Origin: Virgisporangium aliadipatigenens
GTDB lineage: Bacteria; Actinomycetota; Actinomycetes; Mycobacteriales; Micromonosporaceae
NCBI RefSeq assembly: GCF_016863615.1
Contig: NZ_BOPF01000022.1
Location: 1-64,000, forward strand
Direction: 5' to 3'
Length of the DNA stretch: 64,000 nt
The notes beneath the pieces are model-generated. The model did no database searches, was not told the DNA's origin, and saw nothing but the letters and a program-made list of their open reading frames with translations. How positions within the stretch are numbered: the first letter of the stretch is position 1; each line of letters starts with the position of its first letter. A program made the position numbers and the translations under genes. This document shows, one piece after another, positions 8,499 to 16,924 of the stretch.

Positions 8499-9313
8499 GC
8501 ACGGTCATCGCGCGCGTGCTGCTCGCCCTCGGGATCGCCCTGGGGTGCGCGGTCGCGACCCAGGCGCCGGCCGCGGCCGCGGCGGTGGTGCGGGCACCGA
8601 CCCCGCCCGCTCCGCCGGCCCCGCCGGGCTCCCCCGCCCCCGACGGCACCGTCACGATCAACATCGGCGGCTCGAACAACGGCAAGCCCAGCCAGTCCGT
8701 CGTCATCCTCATCGCGCTGACCGTCCTGTCGGTCGCGCCGGCGCTGCTGCTGCTGTGCACGGCGTTCACGAAGGTGTTCGTGGTGCTGTCGATCACCCGC
8801 AACGCGCTGGGCCTGGCGAACGTGCCGCCGAATCAGGTCATTGCCGGACTCGCGCTTTTCATCAGCTTGTTCATCATGTCGCCGATTCTGTCCGCTGTGA
8901 ACGACCAGGGCGTCCAGCCCTACCTCAAGGGCGAGAAGTCCCAGCAGGTGGCGTTCGACGACGGGGTGAAGCCGCTGCGCGAGTTCATGCTGGAGCAGAC
9001 GCGCGAGGAAGAGCTGGCGCTGCTGACGAAGGTGGCCGACCGGCCGCTGCCGCGCACGCGCGACGACGTGCCGCTCGCCACGCTGATACCGGCGTTCGTC
9101 CTGTCGGAGCTGCGGGCGGCGTTCGTGATCGGGTTCGTGATCTACATCCCGTTCCTGATCATCGACATGGTCGTCTCGGCGGCGCTCATGTCGCTCGGCA
9201 TGATGATGCTCCCGCCGGTCACCGTGTCGCTGCCGTTCAAGCTGCTGCTCTTCGTGCTCGTCAACGGATGGGGGTTGATCATCACGGCCCTGGTCGCCAG
9301 CTACCGCACCTAG
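8495..9313 (+). CDS. fliP: FliP, flagellar type III export gate protein
   Basis: 272 residues. An N-terminal signal-like helix (VIARVLLALGIALGCAVATQ) and a Pro/Ala-rich extracytoplasmic stretch precede the FliP core: LSVAPALLLLCTAFTKVFVV, NALGLANVPPNQVIAGLALF, and the C-terminal FVIGFVIYIPFLIIDMVVSA with LGMMMLPP. FliP pentamers with FliR and FliQ form the helical export gate. The ATG at 8495 overlaps the fliO stop; an upstream in-frame extension (from 8141) would lie wholly inside fliO and is not credible. Family assignment is unambiguous. Confidence 0.95.
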   Translation: MSTVIARVLLALGIALGCAVATQAPAAAAAVVRAPTPPAPPAPPGSPAPDGTVTINIGGSNNGKPSQSVVILIALTVLSVAPALLLLCTAFTKVFVVLSITRNALGLANVPPNQVIAGLALFISLFIMSPILSAVNDQGVQPYLKGEKSQQVAFDDGVKPLREFMLEQTREEELALLTKVADRPLPRTRDDVPLATLIPAFVLSELRAAFVIGFVIYIPFLIIDMVVSAALMSLGMMMLPPVTVSLPFKLLLFVLVNGWGLIITALVASYRT

Positions 9314-9328
9314 CTCGGGAGTCTTCCG

Positions 9329-9601
9329 ATGACAGACAACCAGGTCGTGCAGATCGGCCTGCAGGCGTTCGAGATCTCGATGAAGATCGCGGCGCCGGTC
9401 CTGCTGACCGCGCTCATCCTCGGGTTCATCGTGTCGCTGTTCCAGTCGGTGACGCAGATCCAGGAGGCCACGCTGTCGTTCGTGCCGAAGGCCGTGGGCT
9501 GCGGGGTCGCGCTGCTGCTCACCGGCAACTGGATGCTGCACGAGATGACCACGTACACCACCCGGCTGTTCCAGTCGATCCCGACGCTGCTCGGGAGTTG
9601 A
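9329..9601 (+). CDS. fliQ: FliQ, flagellar type III export gate protein
   Basis: A 90-residue protein of two membrane helices, the standard FliQ size. Key stretches are IGLQAFEISMKIAAPVLLTA, LILGFIVSLFQSVTQIQEAT and LSFVPKAVG, with the conserved VTQIQE turn. Four FliQ copies wrap the FliP/FliR ring in the export gate. Start ATG at 9329 follows an AGTCTTCCG spacer with a weak GGGAG ribosome-binding site. It lies 15 bases after fliP and 4 bases before fliR. Confidence 0.95.
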   Translation: MTDNQVVQIGLQAFEISMKIAAPVLLTALILGFIVSLFQSVTQIQEATLSFVPKAVGCGVALLLTGNWMLHEMTTYTTRLFQSIPTLLGS

Positions 9602-9605
9602 GCCG

Positions 9606-10373
9606 TTGCAGGTCCAGCTGTCGCTGTCGTTCCTCACCGCGCTGCTGCTGACCTCGGTGCGGGTGGTGGCGTGGCTGATCGTGGTGCCGCCGTTCAACTC
9701 GCGGTCGGTGCCGATGCGGGTCAAGGCGCTGCTGAGCGTCGCGATGGCGCTGCCGATCACCCCGAACGTGCTCGACCAGGTGCCGGCCACCAGCGGCGGC
9801 GGGCTCATCTCGGCCACCGCGCAGCAGGTCGTCGTCGGCACCGGGCTCGGCTTCGTCACGGCGCTGTTCTTCTCGGCGGTCCAGTCGGCCGGCGCGATCA
9901 TCGACATCTTCGGCGGCTTCTCGATGGCCTCGATGTACGACCCGCTCTCCGGCGCCCAGAACGCCGTCTTCGGCCGGTTCTACAACGTCGTCGCGACGGC
10001 GCTGCTCTTCGCCACCGACGGGTACGCGATGATCCTGCGCGGCTTCGCGAACTCCTTCAAGGGCCTGCCGCTCACCGACACGATCTCGCTGGACCGGCTG
10101 GCGAAGCTGCTGACCGAGGGCGCCGACCAGATGCTCGTGGCGGCCGTGCAGATCGCCGGGCCGCTGGTGGCCGTCCTGTTCATCACCGACGTGGGGCTCG
10201 GCCTGCTGACCCGGGTCGCACCACAGCTGAACGTCTTCAACATCGCGTTCCCCCTGAAGATCGCCATCACGATCGGCCTGGCGGGGACCGCGATCACGCT
10301 GCTGCCGCGGGCCTTCGATTTCCTGGTCGACCGCGCGGTGCGGGTGGTCCTGCAGGTCATCGGCGCAGGTTAG
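9606..10373 (+). CDS. fliR: FliR, flagellar type III export gate protein
   Basis: 255 residues with several membrane helices. FliR landmarks include LTSVRVVAWLIVVPPFNSRS near the N-terminus, the GLGFVTALFFSAVQSAGAII segment, and GGFSMASMYDPLSGAQNAVF. FliR caps the FliP5 ring and closes the export channel. The start is a TTG at 9606, four bases after the fliQ stop, preceded by GGGAG in the fliQ tail; the rare start codon may keep the level of this one-per-gate subunit low. flhB follows after 12 bases with an AGGGGAGGTG ribosome-binding site. Confidence 0.93.
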   Translation: MQVQLSLSFLTALLLTSVRVVAWLIVVPPFNSRSVPMRVKALLSVAMALPITPNVLDQVPATSGGGLISATAQQVVVGTGLGFVTALFFSAVQSAGAIIDIFGGFSMASMYDPLSGAQNAVFGRFYNVVATALLFATDGYAMILRGFANSFKGLPLTDTISLDRLAKLLTEGADQMLVAAVQIAGPLVAVLFITDVGLGLLTRVAPQLNVFNIAFPLKIAITIGLAGTAITLLPRAFDFLVDRAVRVVLQVIGAG

Positions 10374-10385
10374 GGGAGGTGATCC

Positions 10386-11465
10386 GTGGCCGGGGAGAAG
10401 ACCGAGAAGCCCACCCCGCAACGCAAGAAGAAGGCGATCCAGGAAGGACAGATCCCGAAGACCCCGGACCTCGGCGCGTGGTCCGGCATGCTCGCCGCGA
10501 GCTTCCTCGTGCCGATGGCGTTGCGCTCCACCATGGAACGCGGCGCCGAGTTGCTGCGCACCGCGACGAGGTTCACCGAGGATCCGGATCCGGCCGAGGC
10601 GCTGGAACTGCTGCGCACGGCGATGCTGGGCGCGGCGGCGGCGGTCGCGCCGCTGGCACTGGGCATGCTCGTGATCGGCGTCGCGGCCAGCGGGGCGCAG
10701 GGCGGCATCCACTTCTCCAGCAAGCTGCTGATGCCGAAGTTCTCCCGGCTGAACCCGCTGCCCGGCATCAAGCGCGCCTTCGGCGGCCAGGCCCTCTGGG
10801 AGAGCTTCAAGATCACGGTGAAGACGGCGGTCGTCGGCTGGGTGCTCTACGCCGTCGCCAAGGACCTCGTGCCGACGCTGATGGCGGCCGGCACCATGCC
10901 GCTGACCTCGATCATGCCGCTGGTCGCCGACAAGTCCGTCGAACTGATGCGGTACGCCGCCGGGGCCGGCCTCGCGATGGCCGCCGCGGACTACGCGATG
11001 GCCCGCCGCCGGATCAACAAGCAGATCTACATGACCAAGGAAGAGGTGAAGCAGGAGCACAAGCAGAGCGAGGGCGACCCGCACGTCAAGAACGCCATCC
11101 GGTCCCGGATGATGGCGATGAGCCGCAACCGCATGATGGCCGAGGTCCCGCAGGCCGACGTCATCGTGGTCAACCCGACCCACGTCTCCGTCGCCCTGCG
11201 GTACGAACCCACGAAGGGCGCGCCCCGCGTGGTAGCCAAGGGCGTCAACCTGATCGCGTTGAGGATCCGGGAGACGGCGGCCGAGCACCGCGTGCCGATG
11301 GTCGAGGACGTGCAGCTGGCGCGCACCCTTTACAAGGCCGTCGAGATCGGCCAGGAGATCCCGCCCGAACTGTACGTGGCGGTCGCGCGGGTGCTGGCGT
11401 TCATCATGTCGCTGCGATCGCGCGGCTCCGCGGCCGGCCTGCACCGCACGCCTTCCTCCGTTTGA
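10386..11465 (+). CDS. flhB: FlhB, flagellar export substrate-specificity switch
   Basis: 359 residues. The N-terminal signature EKTEKPTPQRKKKAIQEGQI, four membrane helices and a cytoplasmic domain with the autocleavage motif Asn263-Pro-Thr-His (VIVVNPTHVSVALRY) are all intact. Self-cleavage at NPTH, triggered with FliK, changes export from hook to filament substrates. The GTG start lies just after the AGGGGAGGTG site. The C-terminal tail past LARTLYKAVEIGQEIPPELY is normal. It is the last gene of the first flagellar block: flhA, usually its neighbour, is displaced to 21.07 kb by a metabolic insertion. Confidence 0.96.
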   Translation: MAGEKTEKPTPQRKKKAIQEGQIPKTPDLGAWSGMLAASFLVPMALRSTMERGAELLRTATRFTEDPDPAEALELLRTAMLGAAAAVAPLALGMLVIGVAASGAQGGIHFSSKLLMPKFSRLNPLPGIKRAFGGQALWESFKITVKTAVVGWVLYAVAKDLVPTLMAAGTMPLTSIMPLVADKSVELMRYAAGAGLAMAAADYAMARRRINKQIYMTKEEVKQEHKQSEGDPHVKNAIRSRMMAMSRNRMMAEVPQADVIVVNPTHVSVALRYEPTKGAPRVVAKGVNLIALRIRETAAEHRVPMVEDVQLARTLYKAVEIGQEIPPELYVAVARVLAFIMSLRSRGSAAGLHRTPSSV

Positions 11466-11509
11466 CGGTTGGACGTGTGGTCTTCACCGCCTCGGGGCAT
11501 AGTGCCGGC

Positions 11510-12418
11510 ATGACGGAGACCGTGATCAACCCGCTCGACGGGTACACCGTCGATGTCGACGATGACGACGACCCGGTGCTGCTGAAGCCCGACGGCACGC
11601 CGGTCGACACCTGGCGCGAGCGCTACCCGTACGACGAGCGCATGTCCCGCGAGGAGTACGACCGGCACAAGCGGCTGCTGCAGATCGAGCTGCTCAAGCT
11701 CCAGAACTGGGTCAAGAAGACCGGCGAACGGCTGGTGATCCTCTTCGAGGGGCGCGACGCGGCCGGCAAGGGCGGCACCATCAAGCGCTTCATCGAGCAC
11801 CTCAACCCGCGCGGCTCCCGCGTCGTGGCCCTGGAGAAGCCGAGCGAACGCGAACAGGGCCAGTGGTACTTCCAGCGCTACATCGAACACCTGCCCGCGG
11901 CCGGTGAGATCGTGCTGTTCGACCGTTCCTGGTACAACCGCGCCGGCGTCGAACGGGTCATGGGCTTCTGCGACCGCAAGGAGTACCTGGAGTTCATGCG
12001 CACCGCCCCCGAACTCGAACGGATGCTCGCGCGTGCGCCGATCCGGCTGGTGAAGTTCTGGTTCTCGGTGTCGCGCTCGGAGCAGCGCACCCGCTTCGCC
12101 ATCCGGCAGGTCGACCCGGTGCGCCAGTGGAAGCTCTCGCCGACCGACCTGGCCTCCCTCGAACGCTGGGACGAGTACACCGAGGCCAAGGAGGCGATGT
12201 TCTTCTACACGGACACGGCCGACGCACCGTGGACGATCGTGAAGAGCAACGACAAGAAGCGGGCCCGGGTCGAGGCGATGCGCTTCGTGCTCAACAAGTT
12301 CGACTACGAGAACAAGGACCCCGAGGTGGTCGGCACCCCGGATCCGAAGATCGTGGGGGCGACCAACCTCGGGCTCGACGCCGACGAACCGGCACCCCGG
12401 GTCTTCCCGTCCCTCTAG
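11510..12418 (+). CDS. ppk2: PPK2-family polyphosphate kinase
   Basis: 302 residues. The Walker A motif FEGRDAAGKGG (about residues 78-88), the lid/base motif IKRFIEHLNPRGSRVVAL and the Walker B region FDRSWYNRAGVERVMGF (about 137-153) identify a one-domain class I PPK2. Such enzymes transfer phosphate between polyphosphate and nucleotides, most often making GTP or ATP from the diphosphates. The N-terminal 50 residues include an acidic DVDDDDDP run. The ATG at 11510 gives the usual family length; longer in-frame reading overlaps flhB in another frame. It ends tail-to-tail with the next gene, the two stop codons sharing a CTAG. It does not look functionally linked to flagella. Confidence 0.93.
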   Translation: MTETVINPLDGYTVDVDDDDDPVLLKPDGTPVDTWRERYPYDERMSREEYDRHKRLLQIELLKLQNWVKKTGERLVILFEGRDAAGKGGTIKRFIEHLNPRGSRVVALEKPSEREQGQWYFQRYIEHLPAAGEIVLFDRSWYNRAGVERVMGFCDRKEYLEFMRTAPELERMLARAPIRLVKFWFSVSRSEQRTRFAIRQVDPVRQWKLSPTDLASLERWDEYTEAKEAMFFYTDTADAPWTIVKSNDKKRARVEAMRFVLNKFDYENKDPEVVGTPDPKIVGATNLGLDADEPAPRVFPSL

Positions 12419-13302
12419 CTCCCGAGGTCGTCGAGGGCGTCGGTGAAGTAGGTGACCACGCTCTTGACGACGGTCGGGTCCCGCAGGATCCGGCTGTGCC
12501 CCAGCCCCGTGGTGAGCCTCAGTTCGGCGCCGGGCCAGGCCCGCGCGATCGCCTCCCCGTGGGCCGCCGGGTTGCGCCGGTCCTTCTCGTCGTGCACGAC
12601 CAGGACGGGCGGGAGGCCGTCCCGGTCCGCCGCGTACCCCGCGATGTCCCAGTCGTCGTGGGGGCGGCCGGACCAGACCTCCAACTGCCGGTGGAACTGC
12701 GCCTCGACGCGGTCGCCGTAGCCGAACGCCGTGCGGAACTGGCCGGTGTAGTACTGCAGCCGGCCCATCGGCGCGATGAGCGCGAGGCGGCTCGCGGGCG
12801 TGCCGTCCAGCACCGACACGGCGGCGGCCGTGGCACCGGCGGAGTGGCCGATGATCCCGAAGGCCGGGCCGTTCGCCGCCACCACGGCCGCCACGGTGTC
12901 GCTGAACTCGGTCAGGACGGTCCGCCGGCCGCCGAACCTGCCGGCACCGGCCGCGCCGTGCCCCGGCACGTCGATCGCCACCGCCCGGAGGCCGGCCGCG
13001 ACGAGCGGAGCGACGAAGGCGTCCAGGTCGCCGCGCCGGCCGCCCCAGCCGTGCAGGAGGTAGACCGTCGGGCCGTCGCCCCACTCCTCCACCGCGGCCT
13101 GGCCGGCCTTCACCGCGACGGTGGAACGGCGGCCGGGCGGCAGCGGCTCACCCGGGGGCAGGTAGGCGCGCGGGGGCGTGCACCACAGTCGCCGGACGAG
13201 CGTCCCACCCGCGTTCGGCGCGACGCGCTCCAGCAACCGGAAGACGGGGCGGCCCACCCCCAGAACCAGCGCCTGCGCGAGATTGCGGCTCGTGGCAGCC
13301 AT
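12415..13302 (-). CDS. Alpha/beta-hydrolase fold protein
   Basis: 295 residues. The lid-less hydrolase core begins near residue 78: oxyanion loop LLHGWGG (residues 82-88), nucleophile elbow GHSAG with Ser154, acid Asp241 in HDEKD, and His269 in GLGHS complete a catalytic triad. An N-terminal segment (VLGVGRPVFRLLERVAP, then a Pro-rich stretch) is typical of actinobacterial hydrolases that sit next to housekeeping genes. Substrate is unknown; an esterase or lipase-like role is most likely. The ATG at 13302 is preceded by AGAGGAAAAGG. Its stop overlaps that of the convergent polyphosphate kinase. Confidence 0.85.
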   Translation of the reverse strand: MAATSRNLAQALVLGVGRPVFRLLERVAPNAGGTLVRRLWCTPPRAYLPPGEPLPPGRRSTVAVKAGQAAVEEWGDGPTVYLLHGWGGRRGDLDAFVAPLVAAGLRAVAIDVPGHGAAGAGRFGGRRTVLTEFSDTVAAVVAANGPAFGIIGHSAGATAAAVSVLDGTPASRLALIAPMGRLQYYTGQFRTAFGYGDRVEAQFHRQLEVWSGRPHDDWDIAGYAADRDGLPPVLVVHDEKDRRNPAAHGEAIARAWPGAELRLTTGLGHSRILRDPTVVKSVVTYFTDALDDLGS

Positions 13303-13411
13303 ACCTTTTCCTCTCGAACCGGGTCGGGCCCGGCCGCCGGGACGCTACTTGACGCCGAGGTGCCGATTCCATCGACTGCACGAGATCCCGTGTTTCGCGT
13401 AGTCGACGGGG

Positions 13412-15247
13412 TCAGTCGGCGGTGAGCCGGTGATGGCGCTGGGCGGCCATCCGCACCGGGGCGTTCGCCTCGCCGAAGCGGTCGTAGCCGCCCCTGCGCT
13501 CGACGATCTCGAAGAAGACCCGCCCGCCGAGGACCGGCGTGTACAGGTGCAGCAGTTCGCCGCCGGCCGGGTCGCGGTCGTAGAGGATGCCGTACCGGCG
13601 CAGGGTCGCGACGAGGTCGTCGGGGAGCCCGAAGCGGGCGGCCAGGTCGGCGTAGTAGTTCGCCGGCACCGGCAGGACCGGGGCGCCGATCGCCGCGGCG
13701 GTCGCGACGATGTCGTCGGTGCCGAACGCGACGTGCTGCGGGTCGACGACGGCCGGCGCCCACGTGCCGCGGCGCAGCAGCGCGACGGTGAGGGCCAGCC
13801 GCACCCCGCGGGCCGAGTCGGCGACGGCGCGCGAACGCATCATGCCGAACGGCGCCGCGTACTCCTCGGCCGCGACGTCCGCCAGCCCGAGCACCGTCCG
13901 GTAGAACAGGCCGGCCTCGTCGAAGTGGTCGAACGGCTGGGTGAGGCCGAGATGGTCGGTGCCGCGCAGCCCCGCGCCGGGGCCGGGCGCCTCGCCGGTG
14001 TCCAGGAAGTCGGCGTTCCAGTCGTCGTCCGGCCCGGTCAGGAAGACGTTCGTGCCGTCCGGGGCGGTGACGGCGGCCAGCTCGGCCTCCCCCGCGCCGC
14101 GCTCGTTGGGGTGCGCCGCCGCGAGCAATGCCGCCGCCCGCCGCAGCGAACTCCCCGGATCGGTGCTGACGACCGCGAAGCCGCTGATCGCCGAGGGGCC
14201 CGGGTGGGTGACGGCGCTGTTGAGCACGATCTCGCAGGCGACCTGTCGCCACAGTTCGACCGGCTTGGTGCGGTGCTGGCCGGTGTGCGCGAACCCGAGG
14301 CCGCGCAGGGCGGCACGCAACTGCGGACCCGAGCGCCCGTCCACGCTGAACTCGGTGAACGCGTGCCGCCGCAGCCGCGGCGCGGCGGGCAGCCGGCGCA
14401 GCGGCAGGTCCTCCCGGCCGGGCACCGGTGGGATGCGATGCTCCAGCGCCACCAGCGAACGCATGCCGTCGACGGCGGTGCGGCGCGGGTCGGACTGGCG
14501 GAAGACGTCGTTGAAGACCTCCAGCGACAGGGGGCCGTCGTAGCCCGTCGCGAGGACCGCACGCATCAGCTCGGGGAGGTCGAAGGCGCCCTGGCCGGGG
14601 AAGAGCCGGTGGTGCCGGCTCCACTGGAGCACGTCCATGCGCAGGTACGGGGCGTCGGCCAGCTGCAGGAAGAAGATCTTCCCGGGCGTCACGTCCGCGA
14701 TGCCGGCCGCCGGCACCTCGCGGGAGAGCACGTGGAACGAGTCGATGCACAGGCCGAGCGCGGGATGCCCGGCCCGCCGGACGATCCGCCAGGAGCGGTC
14801 CCAGGTGGAGACGTGCCGCCCCCAGGCGAGGGCCTCGTAGGCGATGCGCAGCCCGTGCGCGGCGGCCCGGTCGGCCAGCAGCGCGAGCTGTTCGGCCGCG
14901 AGGTCGTCGTCGTCGACCGCCTCCGGTGAGACGTTCGAGCACACCAGCATCGTGTCCACGCCGAGCGCGGCCATCACGGCGAACTTCTGCTCGGCGCGCG
15001 CCAGGTTGGCCCGCAGCCGTTCGGGCGGCACCGCCTCGAAGTCGCGGAACGGCTGATAGAGGTCGATGGTCAGGCCCAGCTCGGCCGCGCGGGAACGGAT
15101 CTCGGCCGGCGACCGGTGCGAGACGACGAGGTCGTTCTCGAACAGCTCGATGCCGTCGAAGCCGGCCGCGGCGGCCGCGCTCAGCTTGTCGTCCAGGGTC
15201 CCGGAGACGCAGACGGTGGCGATCGACCGGCGCGGTCCTCTCCTCAT
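13412..15247 (-). CDS. quiC1: QuiC1-type 3-dehydroshikimate dehydratase with C-terminal HPPD-like domain
   Basis: 611 residues in two parts. Residues 1-275 form a xylose-isomerase-like TIM barrel with candidate metal ligands in AYEALAWGRH, CIDSFHVL, FFLQLADAP and SLEVFNDVF, as in AsbF/QuiC1 enzymes that convert 3-dehydroshikimate to protocatechuate. Residues about 290-600 are a vicinal-oxygen-chelate domain related to 4-hydroxyphenylpyruvate dioxygenase, retaining a possible 2-His-1-Glu set (DHLGLTQPF, QHVAFGTDD, FFEIVERRGG). QuiC1 proteins have this fused architecture; the second domain's role is less clear. The start ATG has a GGGGAGG site. It lies 12 bases after the tetR stop, so the two are probably one transcript, divergent from the dehydrogenase gene. 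Together they indicate quinate/shikimate catabolism. Confidence 0.88.
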   Translation of the reverse strand: MRRGPRRSIATVCVSGTLDDKLSAAAAAGFDGIELFENDLVVSHRSPAEIRSRAAELGLTIDLYQPFRDFEAVPPERLRANLARAEQKFAVMAALGVDTMLVCSNVSPEAVDDDDLAAEQLALLADRAAAHGLRIAYEALAWGRHVSTWDRSWRIVRRAGHPALGLCIDSFHVLSREVPAAGIADVTPGKIFFLQLADAPYLRMDVLQWSRHHRLFPGQGAFDLPELMRAVLATGYDGPLSLEVFNDVFRQSDPRRTAVDGMRSLVALEHRIPPVPGREDLPLRRLPAAPRLRRHAFTEFSVDGRSGPQLRAALRGLGFAHTGQHRTKPVELWRQVACEIVLNSAVTHPGPSAISGFAVVSTDPGSSLRRAAALLAAAHPNERGAGEAELAAVTAPDGTNVFLTGPDDDWNADFLDTGEAPGPGAGLRGTDHLGLTQPFDHFDEAGLFYRTVLGLADVAAEEYAAPFGMMRSRAVADSARGVRLALTVALLRRGTWAPAVVDPQHVAFGTDDIVATAAAIGAPVLPVPANYYADLAARFGLPDDLVATLRRYGILYDRDPAGGELLHLYTPVLGGRVFFEIVERRGGYDRFGEANAPVRMAAQRHHRLTAD

Positions 15248-15259
15248 CGGGCCTCCCCG

Positions 15260-15907
15260 TCAGGATCGTTTCAGATAGCCGGTGAGCAGGTCGCCGAGCA
15301 TGGTGCGGTAGTGCGTCCGGCGGGCCGGATCGAGCAGGTCCCGGTCGAAGAGCGCGCCGAACGTGTGCCGGTTGGCGACCCGGAAGAAGCAGAACGAGCT
15401 GATCAGCATGTGCACGTCGAGGGCGTCGACGTCGGTGCGGAACGTCCCGTCGCGCTGGCCCCGTTCGAGGACGCCGCGCAGCAGGTCGACGGCGGAGCTG
15501 TTGAGGTCCACGAGGCGGGCCACGTGGGTCATGTGCCTGGCCTGTTGGGCGTTCTCCACGCCGACGAGCTTGATGAACGCCGGGTGCGCGGCGTGGTGGT
15601 CGAAGGTCACCTCGGCGAGGCGCCGCAGCGCGGCCACGGGGTCGAGGTGGTCGACGTCGACGGTGCGCTCCGCCGCGCGGATCTGCGCGTAGGCGCGTTC
15701 GAGAACGGCCAGGTAGAGCTGCTCCTTGCCGCCGAAGTAGTAGTAGATCATCCGCTTGGTGGTGCGGGTGCGGGCCGCGATCTCGTCGACCCGCGCGCCG
15801 CTGTAGCCGCGTTCGGCGAACTCGTCGGTGGCCACGTCGAGGATCTCCGCGCGGGTGCGCTCGGCGTCGCGCCTCCGCTCGGCGACGGGTGCCACGGCCG
15901 GCGTCAT
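15260..15907 (-). CDS. TetR-family regulator of the quinate/shikimate locus
   Basis: 215 residues. The N-terminal HTH is typical of TetR (RAEILDVATDEFAERGYSGA, VDEIAARTRTTKRMIYYYFG, KEQLYLAVLE), followed by a C-terminal ligand-binding domain. Longer in-frame starts exist (GTG 15976, ATG 15934), but only ATG 15907 has a well-placed ribosome-binding site (GAGGAG six bases upstream), and this choice leaves the palindromic operator region outside the gene. It is adjacent to and co-oriented with quiC1 and divergent from the dehydrogenase. It likely represses both units until a pathway metabolite binds; the ligand is inferred from context only. Confidence 0.85.
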   Translation of the reverse strand: MTPAVAPVAERRRDAERTRAEILDVATDEFAERGYSGARVDEIAARTRTTKRMIYYYFGGKEQLYLAVLERAYAQIRAAERTVDVDHLDPVAALRRLAEVTFDHHAAHPAFIKLVGVENAQQARHMTHVARLVDLNSSAVDLLRGVLERGQRDGTFRTDVDALDVHMLISSFCFFRVANRHTFGALFDRDLLDPARRTHYRTMLGDLLTGYLKRS

Positions 15908-15956
15908 CGGCTTCTCCTCGGGCGTGCGCGTCATGCGGGCAAGTCTGCCCGGCCTC

Positions 15957-16004
15957 TTGACAGTGACGGCCGTCACGGTCGATAACTAACGTACCAGTTC
16001 GTAC
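15957..16004. promoter_or_regulatory. Divergent promoter with two palindromes between tetR and aroE
   Basis: On the forward strand TTGACA (15957-15962) is spaced 18 bases from GATAAC (15981-15986). The spacer contains a perfect 14-base palindrome, GTGACGGCCGTCAC (15963-15976). A second dyad, GTAC-CAGTTC-GTAC, lies at 15991-16004. An operator between -35 and -10 fits repression by the neighbouring TetR protein. Confidence 0.6.
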
Positions 16005-16029
16005 ATACCTTGCCATCGATGGAGCGGCC

Positions 16030-16902
16030 ATGTCGACCTGCCGGTGCGGATTGATCGGAACGGGCATCGGCGCGTCCCTGTCACCCGCCCTGCACCGGGT
16101 CGAGGCCGCCCACCGGGGACTCGCGCTGGACTACACGCTGTTCGACGTCGACCCGCCCGACACCCGCGCGGCGCTCGGTCGACTGCTGGCCGACGCCGAG
16201 CGGGACGGCTTCGCCGGCCTCAACATCACCCACCCGTTCAAGCAGCAGGTGATCGAGCTGCTCGACCACCTGTCGCCGCAGGCGCACGCGATCGGCGCGG
16301 TCAACACCGTGGTTTTCCGCGACGGTCGCCGGCACGGCCACAACACCGACGCCCACGGCTTCACCGCCGCGTTCCGGGACGGCCTGCCGGACGCGGCGAC
16401 CGGCCGGGTCGTCCAGCTCGGTGCCGGCGGCGCCGGGGCCGCCTGCGCGTACGCGCAGCTGCGTATGGGCGCCGGCCACCTGACCGTCGTCGACCCGGAC
16501 GCGGGACGGCGCCGGACGCTCGCCGCGTCACTGGCCCGGCACTTCGACGCCGGGCGCGTCGCCGTCGCCGCCCCGGACGACCTCCCGGCGGTGGTCGCCG
16601 AGGCCGACGGCGTGGTCAACGCCAGCCCGGTCGGCATGGCCGCCCACCCCGGTTCGCCGCTGCCCACCGCACTCCTGCGCCGCGGCCTCTGGGTCGTGGA
16701 CATCGTCTACATGCCGGTCGAGACGGAGCTGCTGCGCGCCGCCCGGGCCGCCGGCGCGCGGGCGGTCGGCGGCGCGGGCATGTGCGTCTACCAGGCCGCC
16801 GCGGCCTTTCGGCTCTTCACCGGACACACCCCCGACACCGCGCGGATGCTGCGTCACCTCGACGAGCTGCTCGCCGAACGAGGCAACCACCATGCCGCGT
16901 GA
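16030..16902 (+). CDS. aroE: Shikimate/quinate dehydrogenase (AroE family, probably catabolic)
   Basis: 290 residues. Substrate-site residues are the SLS of GASLSPALH (16-18), Lys71 in NITHPFK, Asn92 in GAVNT and Asp107 in HNTDAHGF. The nucleotide fold starts at GAGGAGAA (131-138), and the following strand ends in VVDPD. An acidic residue there, rather than the NRT/R pattern of NADP-dependent AroE, favours NAD, as in catabolic quinate/shikimate dehydrogenases. It probably oxidises quinate or shikimate to the 3-dehydro acid for QuiC1. ATG 16030 has a TGGAGCGGCC leader. Its end abuts the Nramp-related gene. The biosynthetic aroE is expected elsewhere in the genome. Confidence 0.88.
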   Translation: MSTCRCGLIGTGIGASLSPALHRVEAAHRGLALDYTLFDVDPPDTRAALGRLLADAERDGFAGLNITHPFKQQVIELLDHLSPQAHAIGAVNTVVFRDGRRHGHNTDAHGFTAAFRDGLPDAATGRVVQLGAGGAGAACAYAQLRMGAGHLTVVDPDAGRRRTLAASLARHFDAGRVAVAAPDDLPAVVAEADGVVNASPVGMAAHPGSPLPTALLRRGLWVVDIVYMPVETELLRAARAAGARAVGGAGMCVYQAAAAFRLFTGHTPDTARMLRHLDELLAERGNHHAA

Positions 16903-16924
16903 ACCCCCGCCCCAGGAGCGTTCC

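Noticed and set aside
6761..9907. Reverse-strand open frame of over 1000 codons opposite fliM-fliR
   Set aside because: Composition is that of an antisense shadow, and six convincing forward genes occupy the same DNA.
15908..15976. Longer N-terminus for the TetR regulator (GTG 15976 or ATG 15934)
   Set aside because: Only ATG 15907 has a proper ribosome-binding site, and GTG 15976 would start inside the palindromic promoter region.
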